From NCBI GenBank assembly GCA_031549925.1, contig JAVBPA010000109.1:1-14082 (forward strand): DNA of 14,082 nt, given 5' to 3'. A program made the position numbers and the translations under genes. Origin of the DNA: JAVBPA01 sp031549925. GTDB lineage: Bacteria > Bacillota > Clostridia > Oscillospirales > CAG-272. The notes beneath the pieces were generated by a model, which did not search any database, had not been told where the DNA came from, and saw only the letters and a program-made list of their open reading frames with translations. Positions 1 through 7,152 of the stretch are shown one piece after another (the stretch's first letter is position 1; each line of letters opens with the position of its first letter).

Positions 1-248
1 AGCTGAAAGCGGATGACAGTAATAGTATAACAAATCACTCCGGAGCGGCGCGGTTGAACCTATCATTATTTTTTATGATGTAAGTAAACGGCGACGATAA
101 TGCCGCGTTAAGGCAGAAGGGTTGATTGACCCCGTGAGTGTGGCATTTTTTTGATATGTTATTATATCTAAAAGCCGAATACAGGTGGTACCGCGAGATT
201 ATTCTCGTCCTGTGATGCGGAAATTGTATCCGCTCACGGGCTTTTTTT
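1..248 (+). promoter_or_regulatory. T-box riboswitch leader (tRNA-sensing), upstream of the XRE-cupin-acyl-CoA synthetase gene
   Basis: T-box leaders bind an uncharged tRNA and then let transcription continue into the downstream gene. The hallmark T-box element is at 184-195 (GGTGGTACCGCG). The antiterminator is visible: ACAGG 181-185 pairs with CCTGT 209-213 and CGAG 194-197 with CTCG 204-207, leaving the bulge with TGGT 186-189, which would pair with a tRNA 3' end ACCA. A Stem III hairpin lies just upstream (GATAT 153-157 with ATATC 164-168). Another hairpin is at 119-132 (GGGT/ACCC). A possible Stem I foot is GCGG 9-12 with CCGC 103-106, with GATGA and AGTA motifs at 12-16 and 24-27. I could not fix the specifier codon. 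The leader's promoter, and perhaps its first bases, lie left of the window. Confidence 0.9.
209..248 (+). terminator. T-box intrinsic terminator (mutually exclusive with antiterminator)
   Basis: CCT 209-211 pairs with GGG 238-240, GTGA 212-215 with TCAC 234-237, and GCGG 217-220 with CCGC 230-233 (one bulged T at 216). A run of seven T follows (242-248). The left arm reuses CCTGT 209-213, which the antiterminator needs, so the two folds exclude each other as in class T-box switches. Confidence 0.9.
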
Positions 249-267
249 ATTTTTTGGAGGGTATATA

Positions 268-2562
268 ATGGAAAACCAAATAAAACAAATCGCAAAAAGA
301 ATAACAGAACTGCGACAAATCACCGGTAAAACAGTTCAGCGTATGGCGGAAGTAACCAACACATCGGTTGATTTTTATAATGATTCCGAATCCGGTAAAA
401 ATGATTTTTCTTTTACTTTTTTGTATAATTGCGCCCGTGAGTTCGAGGTTGATATAACAGAACTTATTTCCGGAGACAATGCTAAGCTTTCTTCTTTTTC
501 TATAATCAGAAAAGGTGAGGGTATGCCTCTGACAAGACGCCACGGATTTAATTATAATCATCTGGCGGCAAATTTCCGGGGAAGAAATTCCGAACCTTTC
601 GTCGTTTGCGCCAAATATGACGAAGATGCTCAAAAAAAACCTATTCCTTTATCAAAGCATGAGGGCGAAGAATTTAATTATATACTGGATGGTAAATTAA
701 AAATAGATATAGCGGGACATTCCGATGTTTTAAATCCGGGGGACAGTGTTTATTATAACAGCAGCGAACCTCACGGCATGATTGCGATCGGAGGATGTGA
801 TTGTAATTTTATTGCGGTTGTTATGGATGTTCACGGCCATGCGGCTGATTACAACGGATTGCTTGAAACAAATGAAAAAGAGAAAACAAAATTGAAAAAT
901 TATTTTAATTTTATTGAAGCGGAAGAAACTGAGGAAGGTTATCTCCGTAATATAAAATTTCCAAATAAAGAAAAATTCAATTTCGCATATGATGTGCTGG
1001 ATAAAATAGCTCTTGAAAGACCTGATGATGTCGCGCTGGTATATGTCGATAAAAACAAGAATGATATGTTTTTCTCATATAAACAATTATCACAGCTTTC
1101 AAATCAAGCGGCGAATTATTTTGTTGACCGCGGAATAAAAAAAGGCGACAGAGTTATGCTTACTCTGAAACGTCACTGGCAATTCTGGGTAATTCTGATG
1201 GCTTTATGCAAAGTGGGTGCTTCCGTAATACCCGCTACAAATATGCTGATGAAAAAAGATTTTGTTTACCGTTTCAAAACAGGAGGTGTCAGCAGCGTTA
1301 TTTCAACTCCTGATAACGATACGGTAAATCAAATAGATGAAGCTTTATCTGAATACAGCAATATAAAAAATAAAATTGTTGTAAAAAGCGAAGTTGATGG
1401 CTGGGACTTTTTTGACAATTCATTTACATCTTATTCCGATGTTTTTGACAGAACCGAAGATACTGCCTGCGGAAATGATTTTATGCTGATGTATTTTTCG
1501 TCCGGAACAACCGGAGAACCTAAACTAGTCATACACAGCCATACTTATCCGCTCGGGCATTTTATCACGGGGAAATATTGGCATAATGTTAACGAACGCG
1601 GGCTTCATTTTACGATCTCCGACACAGGATGGGGTAAAGCAATGTGGGGGAAAATATATGGCCAATGGATGAGCGGAGCTGCTGTTTTCGTTTATGATTT
1701 TGATAAATTTGAACCTGTCGATATTTTCCCGATGTTTAAAAAATATAATATCGATACTTTCTGCGCTCCTCCTACTATGTTCCGTATGTTCATAAAAGAA
1801 AATTTGGCAGCTTATGATTTATCTTCAATAAAATATGCCACTACCGCAGGCGAAGCTTTAAATCCGGAAGTTTACAATCAATTCAAACAAGCTACGGGAG
1901 TTTCCTTGATGGAAGGATTCGGTCAAACAGAAACCACATTATCCATCGGTAATTTGTTCGGTATGGAATGCAAAATCGGTTCAATGGGCAAACCCAGCCC
2001 TTTATATGATATGGTTCTCTTAGATAATGAAGGAAAAGAATGTAAAACGGGAGAATCCGGTGAAATCTGTATAAGAACAAAAGACAACAAACCCTGCGGA
2101 TTATTTTTGGGATATTATGACGACACTGCTGATGATAAAATCGCACGCGAACAAACCGAGGCTGTTTGGTATGACGATGTTTACCATACAGGAGATATGG
2201 CTTGGGAAGATGAGGACGGTTATTTATGGTATGTCGGACGCAGCGACGATTTGATAAAATCATCCGGTTACCGCATAGGGCCATTTGAAATAGAAAGCGT
2301 TATTATGGAGCTTCCGTTTGTTTTGGAATGTGCCGTAACAGGTGTTCCGGATGAAATGAGAGGTCAGGTTGTAAAAGCGACGATAGTTCCGGTTAAAGGT
2401 ATTATGGTTACAGAAGCGATGAAAAAAGAAGTTCAGGATTATGTCAAAAACCATACCGCTCCTTATAAATATCCGAGAATAGTTGAATTTGTAGAATCAC
2501 TTCCTAAAACATTCAACGGTAAAATAAGACGCGGAGCTATCCGTAAAATGGATAAACAATAA
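268..2562 (+). CDS. XRE HTH - cupin - AMP-forming acyl-CoA synthetase fusion protein
   Basis: The 764-aa protein joins three parts. An XRE-type helix-turn-helix spans about residues 8-70. A cupin barrel spans about 115-190, with metal-ligand-like residues H131, E135 and H169. An AMP-forming acyl-CoA synthetase runs from about 230 to the end. The ligase motifs are intact: P-loop 409-419 (SSGTTGEPK), GEAL 528-531, GFGQTETT 550-557, YHTGD 639-643 with D643, R658, and the C-terminal catalytic lysine K752 in a PxxxxGK motif often acetylated in this family. The GWGKAMWGK region resembles medium-chain/ACSM-type enzymes, so a short or medium-chain, branched or aryl acid is the likely substrate. It would make acyl-AMP, then acyl-CoA, in the cytosol. 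SD GGAGG 256-260 lies 7 nt before ATG. It stands alone between a T-box and a terminator. The exact substrate, and whether the HTH binds DNA, are unknown. Confidence 0.9.
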   Translation: MENQIKQIAKRITELRQITGKTVQRMAEVTNTSVDFYNDSESGKNDFSFTFLYNCAREFEVDITELISGDNAKLSSFSIIRKGEGMPLTRRHGFNYNHLAANFRGRNSEPFVVCAKYDEDAQKKPIPLSKHEGEEFNYILDGKLKIDIAGHSDVLNPGDSVYYNSSEPHGMIAIGGCDCNFIAVVMDVHGHAADYNGLLETNEKEKTKLKNYFNFIEAEETEEGYLRNIKFPNKEKFNFAYDVLDKIALERPDDVALVYVDKNKNDMFFSYKQLSQLSNQAANYFVDRGIKKGDRVMLTLKRHWQFWVILMALCKVGASVIPATNMLMKKDFVYRFKTGGVSSVISTPDNDTVNQIDEALSEYSNIKNKIVVKSEVDGWDFFDNSFTSYSDVFDRTEDTACGNDFMLMYFSSGTTGEPKLVIHSHTYPLGHFITGKYWHNVNERGLHFTISDTGWGKAMWGKIYGQWMSGAAVFVYDFDKFEPVDIFPMFKKYNIDTFCAPPTMFRMFIKENLAAYDLSSIKYATTAGEALNPEVYNQFKQATGVSLMEGFGQTETTLSIGNLFGMECKIGSMGKPSPLYDMVLLDNEGKECKTGESGEICIRTKDNKPCGLFLGYYDDTADDKIAREQTEAVWYDDVYHTGDMAWEDEDGYLWYVGRSDDLIKSSGYRIGPFEIESVIMELPFVLECAVTGVPDEMRGQVVKATIVPVKGIMVTEAMKKEVQDYVKNHTAPYKYPRIVEFVESLPKTFNGKIRRGAIRKMDKQ

Positions 2563-2573
2563 AAAATATTAAA

Positions 2574-2597
2574 AGTCTCTATATGAGACTTTTTTTT
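2574..2597 (+). terminator. Intrinsic terminator after the fusion ligase gene
   Basis: AGTCTC 2574-2579 pairs perfectly with GAGACT 2585-2590 around a 5-nt loop, followed by an uninterrupted T run to 2597. It starts 11 nt after the stop codon and makes the T-box unit monocistronic. Confidence 0.85.
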
Positions 2598-2608
2598 ATG
2601 AATATATG

Positions 2609-2637
2609 TTGTATATAAATGGTTTTGATGTTATAAT
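2609..2637 (+). promoter_or_regulatory. Sigma-A type promoter for the moxR operon
   Basis: A -35 TTGTAT (2609-2614), a 17-bp spacer and a perfect -10 TATAAT (2632-2637) lie 33 nt before the moxR start, just after the preceding terminator. The region is AT-rich, which lowers specificity, but spacing and position fit. Confidence 0.6.
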
Positions 2638-2669
2638 AAAAAAAATATATGTTTAAGAGGAGCGAATAA

Positions 2670-3641
2670 ATGGATGCTGATTATAAAAGCGTATTAGAAC
2701 CGCAAGAAACAATTTCTTATGTTTATAAAACATTATCTGATAATATAAGTAATGTTATTTACGGAAAAGAAAAACAAATACGGTATGTGCTGACTTCGCT
2801 TCTTTGCGGGGGACATGTTTTGATAGATGACATACCCGGAACGGGGAAGACCAATCTTGCCCGGGCTTTGGCAAAGTCTCTCGAAGCGGATTGCAAAAGA
2901 ATACAATTTACACCGGATCTGCTGCCGTCCGATATATCCGGAATAAACTATTACAATCAAAAATCAAATGAATTTATATTCCGCCGCGGTCCGATATTTT
3001 CAAATATAGTTATAGCTGATGAAATTAACAGGACAACACCGCGTACTCAATCAGCCCTGCTTGAAAGTATGCAGGAATTTCAGACAACGGTTGACGGTGT
3101 TACATATAAACTGGAGAAACCGTTTTTTGTAATCGCAACTCAAAATCCGATTGAATCACACGGAACTTTCCCTCTTCCGGAAGCACAAATTGACCGTTTC
3201 TTTATGAAAATATCTTTGGGATATCCCGATAAAATATCAGAAAAACATATTTTAGACGAATATAATGATAAAACTCCTCTTGATATTATTAATTCTGTAT
3301 GCACTAAAGAAAAACTGCTTGAAGCTTCACTTCTTGTCAGCAAAATTAAAGTTTCGGAAGCTGTAAAAGAATATATAATTGCGATAACATCTGAAACAAG
3401 GGAAAACGAAAGAGTAAAGCTTGGAGTCAGTCCGAGAGGAACACTCGCCCTAATGCGTGCTTCTCAGGCTTGGGCAGCTTGTGAAAACAGAAGTTATGTA
3501 TTGCCGGACGATGTAAAAACCATGGCTGTACCGGTTCTTTCACACCGTATTATATCAAGATCGCAGAATACAATAAGATTATCCGAATCAAATGAAAATA
3601 TAATCGATTATATATTGGAAAAAGTTCCCGCTCCCATATAA
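2670..3641 (+). CDS. MoxR-family AAA+ ATPase
   Basis: MoxR ATPases are cytosolic hexameric chaperone-like machines, usually paired with DUF58/VWA proteins and thought to help assemble or activate membrane or secreted complexes. The 323-aa length is typical. Walker A is at 54-61 (DIPGTGKT), Walker B at 113-120 (IVIADEIN), sensor 1 at 156-160 (ATQNP), the arginine-finger region DRFF at 175-178, and the sensor 2/lid motif at 252-261 (GVSPRGTLAL). SD AGAGG lies just upstream, with ATG at a normal distance. It is the first gene after a clear promoter, and the DUF58 gene follows after 18 nt, the classical arrangement. The client is not identifiable. Confidence 0.95.
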   Translation: MDADYKSVLEPQETISYVYKTLSDNISNVIYGKEKQIRYVLTSLLCGGHVLIDDIPGTGKTNLARALAKSLEADCKRIQFTPDLLPSDISGINYYNQKSNEFIFRRGPIFSNIVIADEINRTTPRTQSALLESMQEFQTTVDGVTYKLEKPFFVIATQNPIESHGTFPLPEAQIDRFFMKISLGYPDKISEKHILDEYNDKTPLDIINSVCTKEKLLEASLLVSKIKVSEAVKEYIIAITSETRENERVKLGVSPRGTLALMRASQAWAACENRSYVLPDDVKTMAVPVLSHRIISRSQNTIRLSESNENIIDYILEKVPAPI

Positions 3642-3659
3642 AAAAGCGGAGATATAAAT

Positions 3660-4856
3660 ATGATATTGCTGATTATTATATTATCTGTATTAATCGTATA
3701 TATACTGCAAAGTAAAATATACAACAAATATACATTTGATAATATTTATTATGATGTATCAATAAGCGCGAAAGAAGTATTTGCGGGGGAAGATATATTT
3801 ATATATGAAGAAATAGTAAATGCTAAAACTCTTCCCATTGCTTCCGTCCGTGTTGATACAACTCTTCCGCATGGGTTAAAGTTTTGCCTTAATGACAAAA
3901 CAAAAAAGAAAGGAAAACGCGATAAGTTAATAGATTATAATCAAAGCGTTTTCGTTTTAAGAAACAATGGCATGGTAAAAAGAAGATGGCGGATAACCTG
4001 TCAAATTCGGGGAATTTACAATATCAACAAAGCGTTGCTTGTTACAAACGATTTATTGGGGCTTAATTCAAATTCCAAAGAAATTAAAATTGAAAAATCG
4101 CAAAAAAATCAAATAGTTGTTTTTCCGCAGGCAATAAATCTGGAAAAACATTTTACTTCATCTTTTTATAATGAAGGAGATGTTATTGTAGCAAGGGCAT
4201 TGCTTTCGGATCCTATGTTAATTTCCGGAACACGCGAATACAATTCTTTTGATCCGATGAAATCGATAAATTGGAAATCTACCGCAGCTCACGACAAACT
4301 AATGGTCAATGTCGAAGATTACACTGAAATCAACCGGTTTAATATAATATTGAACATGCAGTCCCGCCCGATAGAACTCCATATAAACGAACCCTCATCC
4401 CCCGAACATATAGAAATGTGCATAACAGTTTGTGCTTCGATTTTAGATAAAATATCTTCGGATAATATACCGGTTCGTATTTTTGCCAATACTCCCGCCG
4501 AAAATATAGCAGACTGCGTTAATGAAGAAGATGATATCGGAAAAAAAGTATTGGTCACACCGACATACCGCGGGAAAAACGATATTTTAAGCGCGTTTAG
4601 GATGCTTGCTTCCTTAAAACTGGAAATTTCATGCCCTTTTGATAAAATGATGGATTATATAATTTTAAATCCGTATCTTTATTCAGACGGCGGAAATATA
4701 ATAATAATATCCTCTTATATTGATGAGAGAATGATTATTTTCCATGACATATTAGAAAAAAACGGAATTCATGTTATATTTTACGTTATGACAGTAAATC
4801 AAAACATAGCTTATATACCGCCGAATGTTTCGGTATATTATAAAACATACATATAA
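3660..4856 (+). CDS. DUF58 domain-containing protein (MoxR partner)
   Basis: A 398-aa protein with one N-terminal hydrophobic segment (about residues 1-17), a beta-rich stretch, and the DUF58 signature at about 190-217 (REYNSFDP, then INWKSTA, then a conserved D220 region), followed by a VWA-like half. DUF58 proteins are co-encoded with MoxR ATPases and are presumed to be their partners at the membrane; no general biochemical activity is established. The N-terminus has one membrane segment where many homologues have two. SD GGAG 3648-3651 lies 8 nt before ATG. Only 5 nt separate its stop from the next start, so the two genes are probably translationally coupled. Confidence 0.88.
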   Translation: MILLIIILSVLIVYILQSKIYNKYTFDNIYYDVSISAKEVFAGEDIFIYEEIVNAKTLPIASVRVDTTLPHGLKFCLNDKTKKKGKRDKLIDYNQSVFVLRNNGMVKRRWRITCQIRGIYNINKALLVTNDLLGLNSNSKEIKIEKSQKNQIVVFPQAINLEKHFTSSFYNEGDVIVARALLSDPMLISGTREYNSFDPMKSINWKSTAAHDKLMVNVEDYTEINRFNIILNMQSRPIELHINEPSSPEHIEMCITVCASILDKISSDNIPVRIFANTPAENIADCVNEEDDIGKKVLVTPTYRGKNDILSAFRMLASLKLEISCPFDKMMDYIILNPYLYSDGGNIIIISSYIDERMIIFHDILEKNGIHVIFYVMTVNQNIAYIPPNVSVYYKTYI

Positions 4857-4861
4857 ACATT

Positions 4862-6337
4862 ATGAATAATAAAAATATTATAAATAATAAAATAAAAAGC
4901 TATAATAATTTTATACATAAATTATTGGCTGTAATATCGGTTTCTGCTTTAATTTCACCGTTTATATACAGTATGATACAATGGACAATCAAACTTAATT
5001 ATATTATAGTTTTTTTTATTACATTTTTTGTTATTTTATCCGGTTATGGTTTACAATCGTTATATTGCGCTTTATTTAAAGTAAAACGCGTTTCCGATAA
5101 TAATTCATACGAAAAAACAACAAACTTTGTAGATAAAAAACATATAGTGTTTTCTATTGCTGTTTCAATAATAATCGGTTTTTTATCAGTTCCTCTGGTA
5201 AATCAAATTTTTATTAATCAGTCAAAAATCAGAGGAAATGCATATGATATATATAATTTCGTACCGTATATAGTAGCAATCTCTATTATAGGGCTTTTGG
5301 TAGGCGGTATTGTTATTTGGTTTTATCCTTACAACAGGATAATTTCTCCAAGAACAATAATACCTATGTCATTTTTATTGGTTATCGATTCGATTATAAA
5401 TGTTTTTTATAATCAATCCTATAATTTAAACACTTCTCTCAGCGCGGTAATATTTTTTATATCAAGTCTTATTTTATTAAATCAAGGACATTTACAAAAA
5501 ATATACGCAAGTGCGATGAATACGGATGTTCCGATTTCGGCTCAACTGTATAATTTAGTAATAATCATTGTATTGTTAATTATCGCAGCTGTGATATTCG
5601 GTTTATTTTTCCCGCTCATATTAAATTTTGTTGTATGGATACGAATATTTATATTTAGTTTTTTTAAGCTAAAAAACGCAAATAATGATGTATATGAAGA
5701 AATAGTAATATCCGATAATATTAAAAAAGAAATTTTCGGCGGAATTATCAGCGGTTTTGATGAAGCAGGGAATATTGCGCTGATTATATTTATTATTTCT
5801 TTTATTATACTTGCGGCGGTTATTTTATTTTTTATTGTTATCCGCTATAAAAGAATATGGATGCTTATAAAGACTACTTTTAATAATATTATGACATTCA
5901 TATTAGAATTTTTAAATAGAATATTTTTATATAAAACTGAAAAAATCGATTCTTTTGAGATAAAAGATTATCAGGACGAAGAAATAAAAATGGATGCCTC
6001 ATCAGTTATTGAATATAAAAAGGAAGCTGTATTAAAAAAGAGAAATTATAAATATTTTTTATCACAGTTGTATTTATGCAAAAGCTTAAGCGAAAAATTA
6101 AAATATTCTTATTCTGTATTAATATTTTGTCTCCGCGAAGAAAAAATGGCTATTTCGGTTTCCGATACTCCGCGTGAAATAAATAAAAAATTGATAATTC
6201 AACAATTTGACGAAATAATTGACGATATAACAAAAAAATTTGAAACTATAAAATATGCTGAAATAAACAGCGAATCAAACGAAACAGAAAAATTGATTGA
6301 CAATATCTGTGATATAATTAAAAGATATACCGAATAA
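4862..6337 (+). CDS. Polytopic membrane protein with DUF4129-like C-terminus (MoxR/DUF58 operon)
   Basis: A 491-aa protein with about eight hydrophobic segments, near 21-41, 45-66, 94-116, 131-155, 165-183, 191-207, 231-265 and 304-329. A charged cytosolic tail follows. The stretch about 397-445, ending in a DTPREINKKL motif, resembles the DUF4129 tail found on TgpA-like transglutaminase membrane proteins of MoxR-DUF58 operons. No transglutaminase domain (Cys-His-Asp) is visible, so this appears to be a reduced or alternative third component. I see no Shine-Dalgarno before ATG 4862; translation probably depends on coupling to the DUF58 stop 6 nt upstream. Codon use is extremely AT-rich (many Asn, Lys, Ile). 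The family assignment of the tail is by motif similarity only. Confidence 0.75.
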   Translation: MNNKNIINNKIKSYNNFIHKLLAVISVSALISPFIYSMIQWTIKLNYIIVFFITFFVILSGYGLQSLYCALFKVKRVSDNNSYEKTTNFVDKKHIVFSIAVSIIIGFLSVPLVNQIFINQSKIRGNAYDIYNFVPYIVAISIIGLLVGGIVIWFYPYNRIISPRTIIPMSFLLVIDSIINVFYNQSYNLNTSLSAVIFFISSLILLNQGHLQKIYASAMNTDVPISAQLYNLVIIIVLLIIAAVIFGLFFPLILNFVVWIRIFIFSFFKLKNANNDVYEEIVISDNIKKEIFGGIISGFDEAGNIALIIFIISFIILAAVILFFIVIRYKRIWMLIKTTFNNIMTFILEFLNRIFLYKTEKIDSFEIKDYQDEEIKMDASSVIEYKKEAVLKKRNYKYFLSQLYLCKSLSEKLKYSYSVLIFCLREEKMAISVSDTPREINKKLIIQQFDEIIDDITKKFETIKYAEINSESNETEKLIDNICDIIKRYTE

Positions 6338-6362
6338 TATAAAAGTTTGAGGTTTTTTACAA

Positions 6363-6956
6363 ATGAAAAAAATAATTGTTTTAGGGAATTCCATAACCAG
6401 GCACGGTGAAGCACCTCATATCGGATGGTATCTCGATTGCGGAATGGCAGCTTCTGAACCCGATAAAGATTTTGTACATATCCTTGGTAAAATGATAGCT
6501 CCAAATGAATTAACCGGAGTTAATATGTCTTCTCTTGAAAGAGGTTGGTGGGAAGTTAATCTCTTAAAAGATAATGATGATGTAAAAAATGCCGTTGATT
6601 ATAATGCTGATATTGTTATTTTCAGAATTGCCGAAAACGTTGATGTCAGTAAAGCAAATGATTATAAAAAAACTTTGTACGAAGGTTTTTGCGATATCTG
6701 TGATTTGTTTTCTGAAAACGGAGCGAAAATTATTATGACTACTCCTTTTTGGGAAAATGAAATTCTTGTAAACACAATATCAAAAATTGCATTTGACCGT
6801 AATTATCCGCTTGTTAAACTGCATGATTTAGGTTCTCTTGCACAAATGAGAGCTGACGGATTGTTTGAGCATGCCGGCGTTGCGGCACATCCGGGTGATT
6901 TGGGAATGTTAAATATAGCGCAGAGGATTTATTGCGAATTAAACAAAATAATATAA
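6363..6956 (+). CDS. SGNH/GDSL-like hydrolase
   Basis: A 197-aa protein with the fold signature of SGNH hydrolases. Block I is GNSIT (8-12, nucleophile S10), a block III-like ENVD lies at 91-94 (N92), and a C-terminal HPGDLGM has H176. These enzymes usually remove acetyl or acyl groups from sugars or lipids; the substrate here is unknown. The aspartate normally three residues before the catalytic histidine (DxxH) is replaced by V173, so it may use a Ser-His dyad, use another acid, or be altered in activity. No signal peptide is visible, so it is likely cytosolic. It follows the membrane-protein gene by 25 nt with a weak GAGG and is the last gene before a strong terminator, so it is probably in the moxR transcript. 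Confidence 0.75.
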   Translation: MKKIIVLGNSITRHGEAPHIGWYLDCGMAASEPDKDFVHILGKMIAPNELTGVNMSSLERGWWEVNLLKDNDDVKNAVDYNADIVIFRIAENVDVSKANDYKKTLYEGFCDICDLFSENGAKIIMTTPFWENEILVNTISKIAFDRNYPLVKLHDLGSLAQMRADGLFEHAGVAAHPGDLGMLNIAQRIYCELNKII

Positions 6957-6962
6957 ATATAA

Positions 6963-7019
6963 AAGAAGTTCCCGCAATTTGTAGTTTTACAAAAACTGTC
7001 TGGAACTTCTTCTTTTTTT
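6963..7019 (+). terminator. Strong, probably bidirectional terminator between convergent operons
   Basis: AAGAAGTTCC 6963-6972 pairs perfectly with GGAACTTCTT 7002-7011. An inner stem AGTTTT 6983-6988 with AAAACT 6992-6997 stacks in the loop. A T run follows at 7013-7019. Read on the minus strand, the same hairpin is followed by a T-rich tract, so it could also stop the isomerase transcript. Confidence 0.85.
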
Positions 7020-7125
7020 GTTTAATTTATTTTTATTTTAAAATTTATTTCATTTCAAGACAAAAAACATTAAAAAGATAATATGAAAAACAAATGATTT
7101 TAATATATTAAATAATTATAAAACG

Positions 7126-7140
7126 CGGTTATTGTAACCG
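7126..7140 (-). terminator. Possible weak terminator of the kinase-isomerase operon
   Basis: CGGTT 7126-7130 and AACCG 7136-7140 form a 5-bp hairpin just past the isomerase stop. On the minus strand it is followed by CGTTTTAT. The stem is short and the T tract broken. The rest of 7020-7152 is AT-rich with nothing else I can support. Confidence 0.35.
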
Positions 7141-7152
7141 AATGAAAAAATT

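Noticed and set aside
80..92. Candidate T-box specifier triplets such as AAC or GGC
   Set aside because: I could not fold the specifier loop with confidence, and Asn or Gly tRNAs do not fit the UGGU bulge.
1892..2284. Minus-strand open frames inside the fusion ligase gene
   Set aside because: The plus-strand frame carries intact ligase motifs throughout; the antisense frames are rich in Arg, His and Tyr with no domain or SD.
7070..7084. 15-bp sequence TTAAAAAGATAATAT shared with 11330-11344
   Set aside because: A possible promoter-like repeat, but the first copy has no plus-strand gene downstream and such AT-rich matches are likely by chance.
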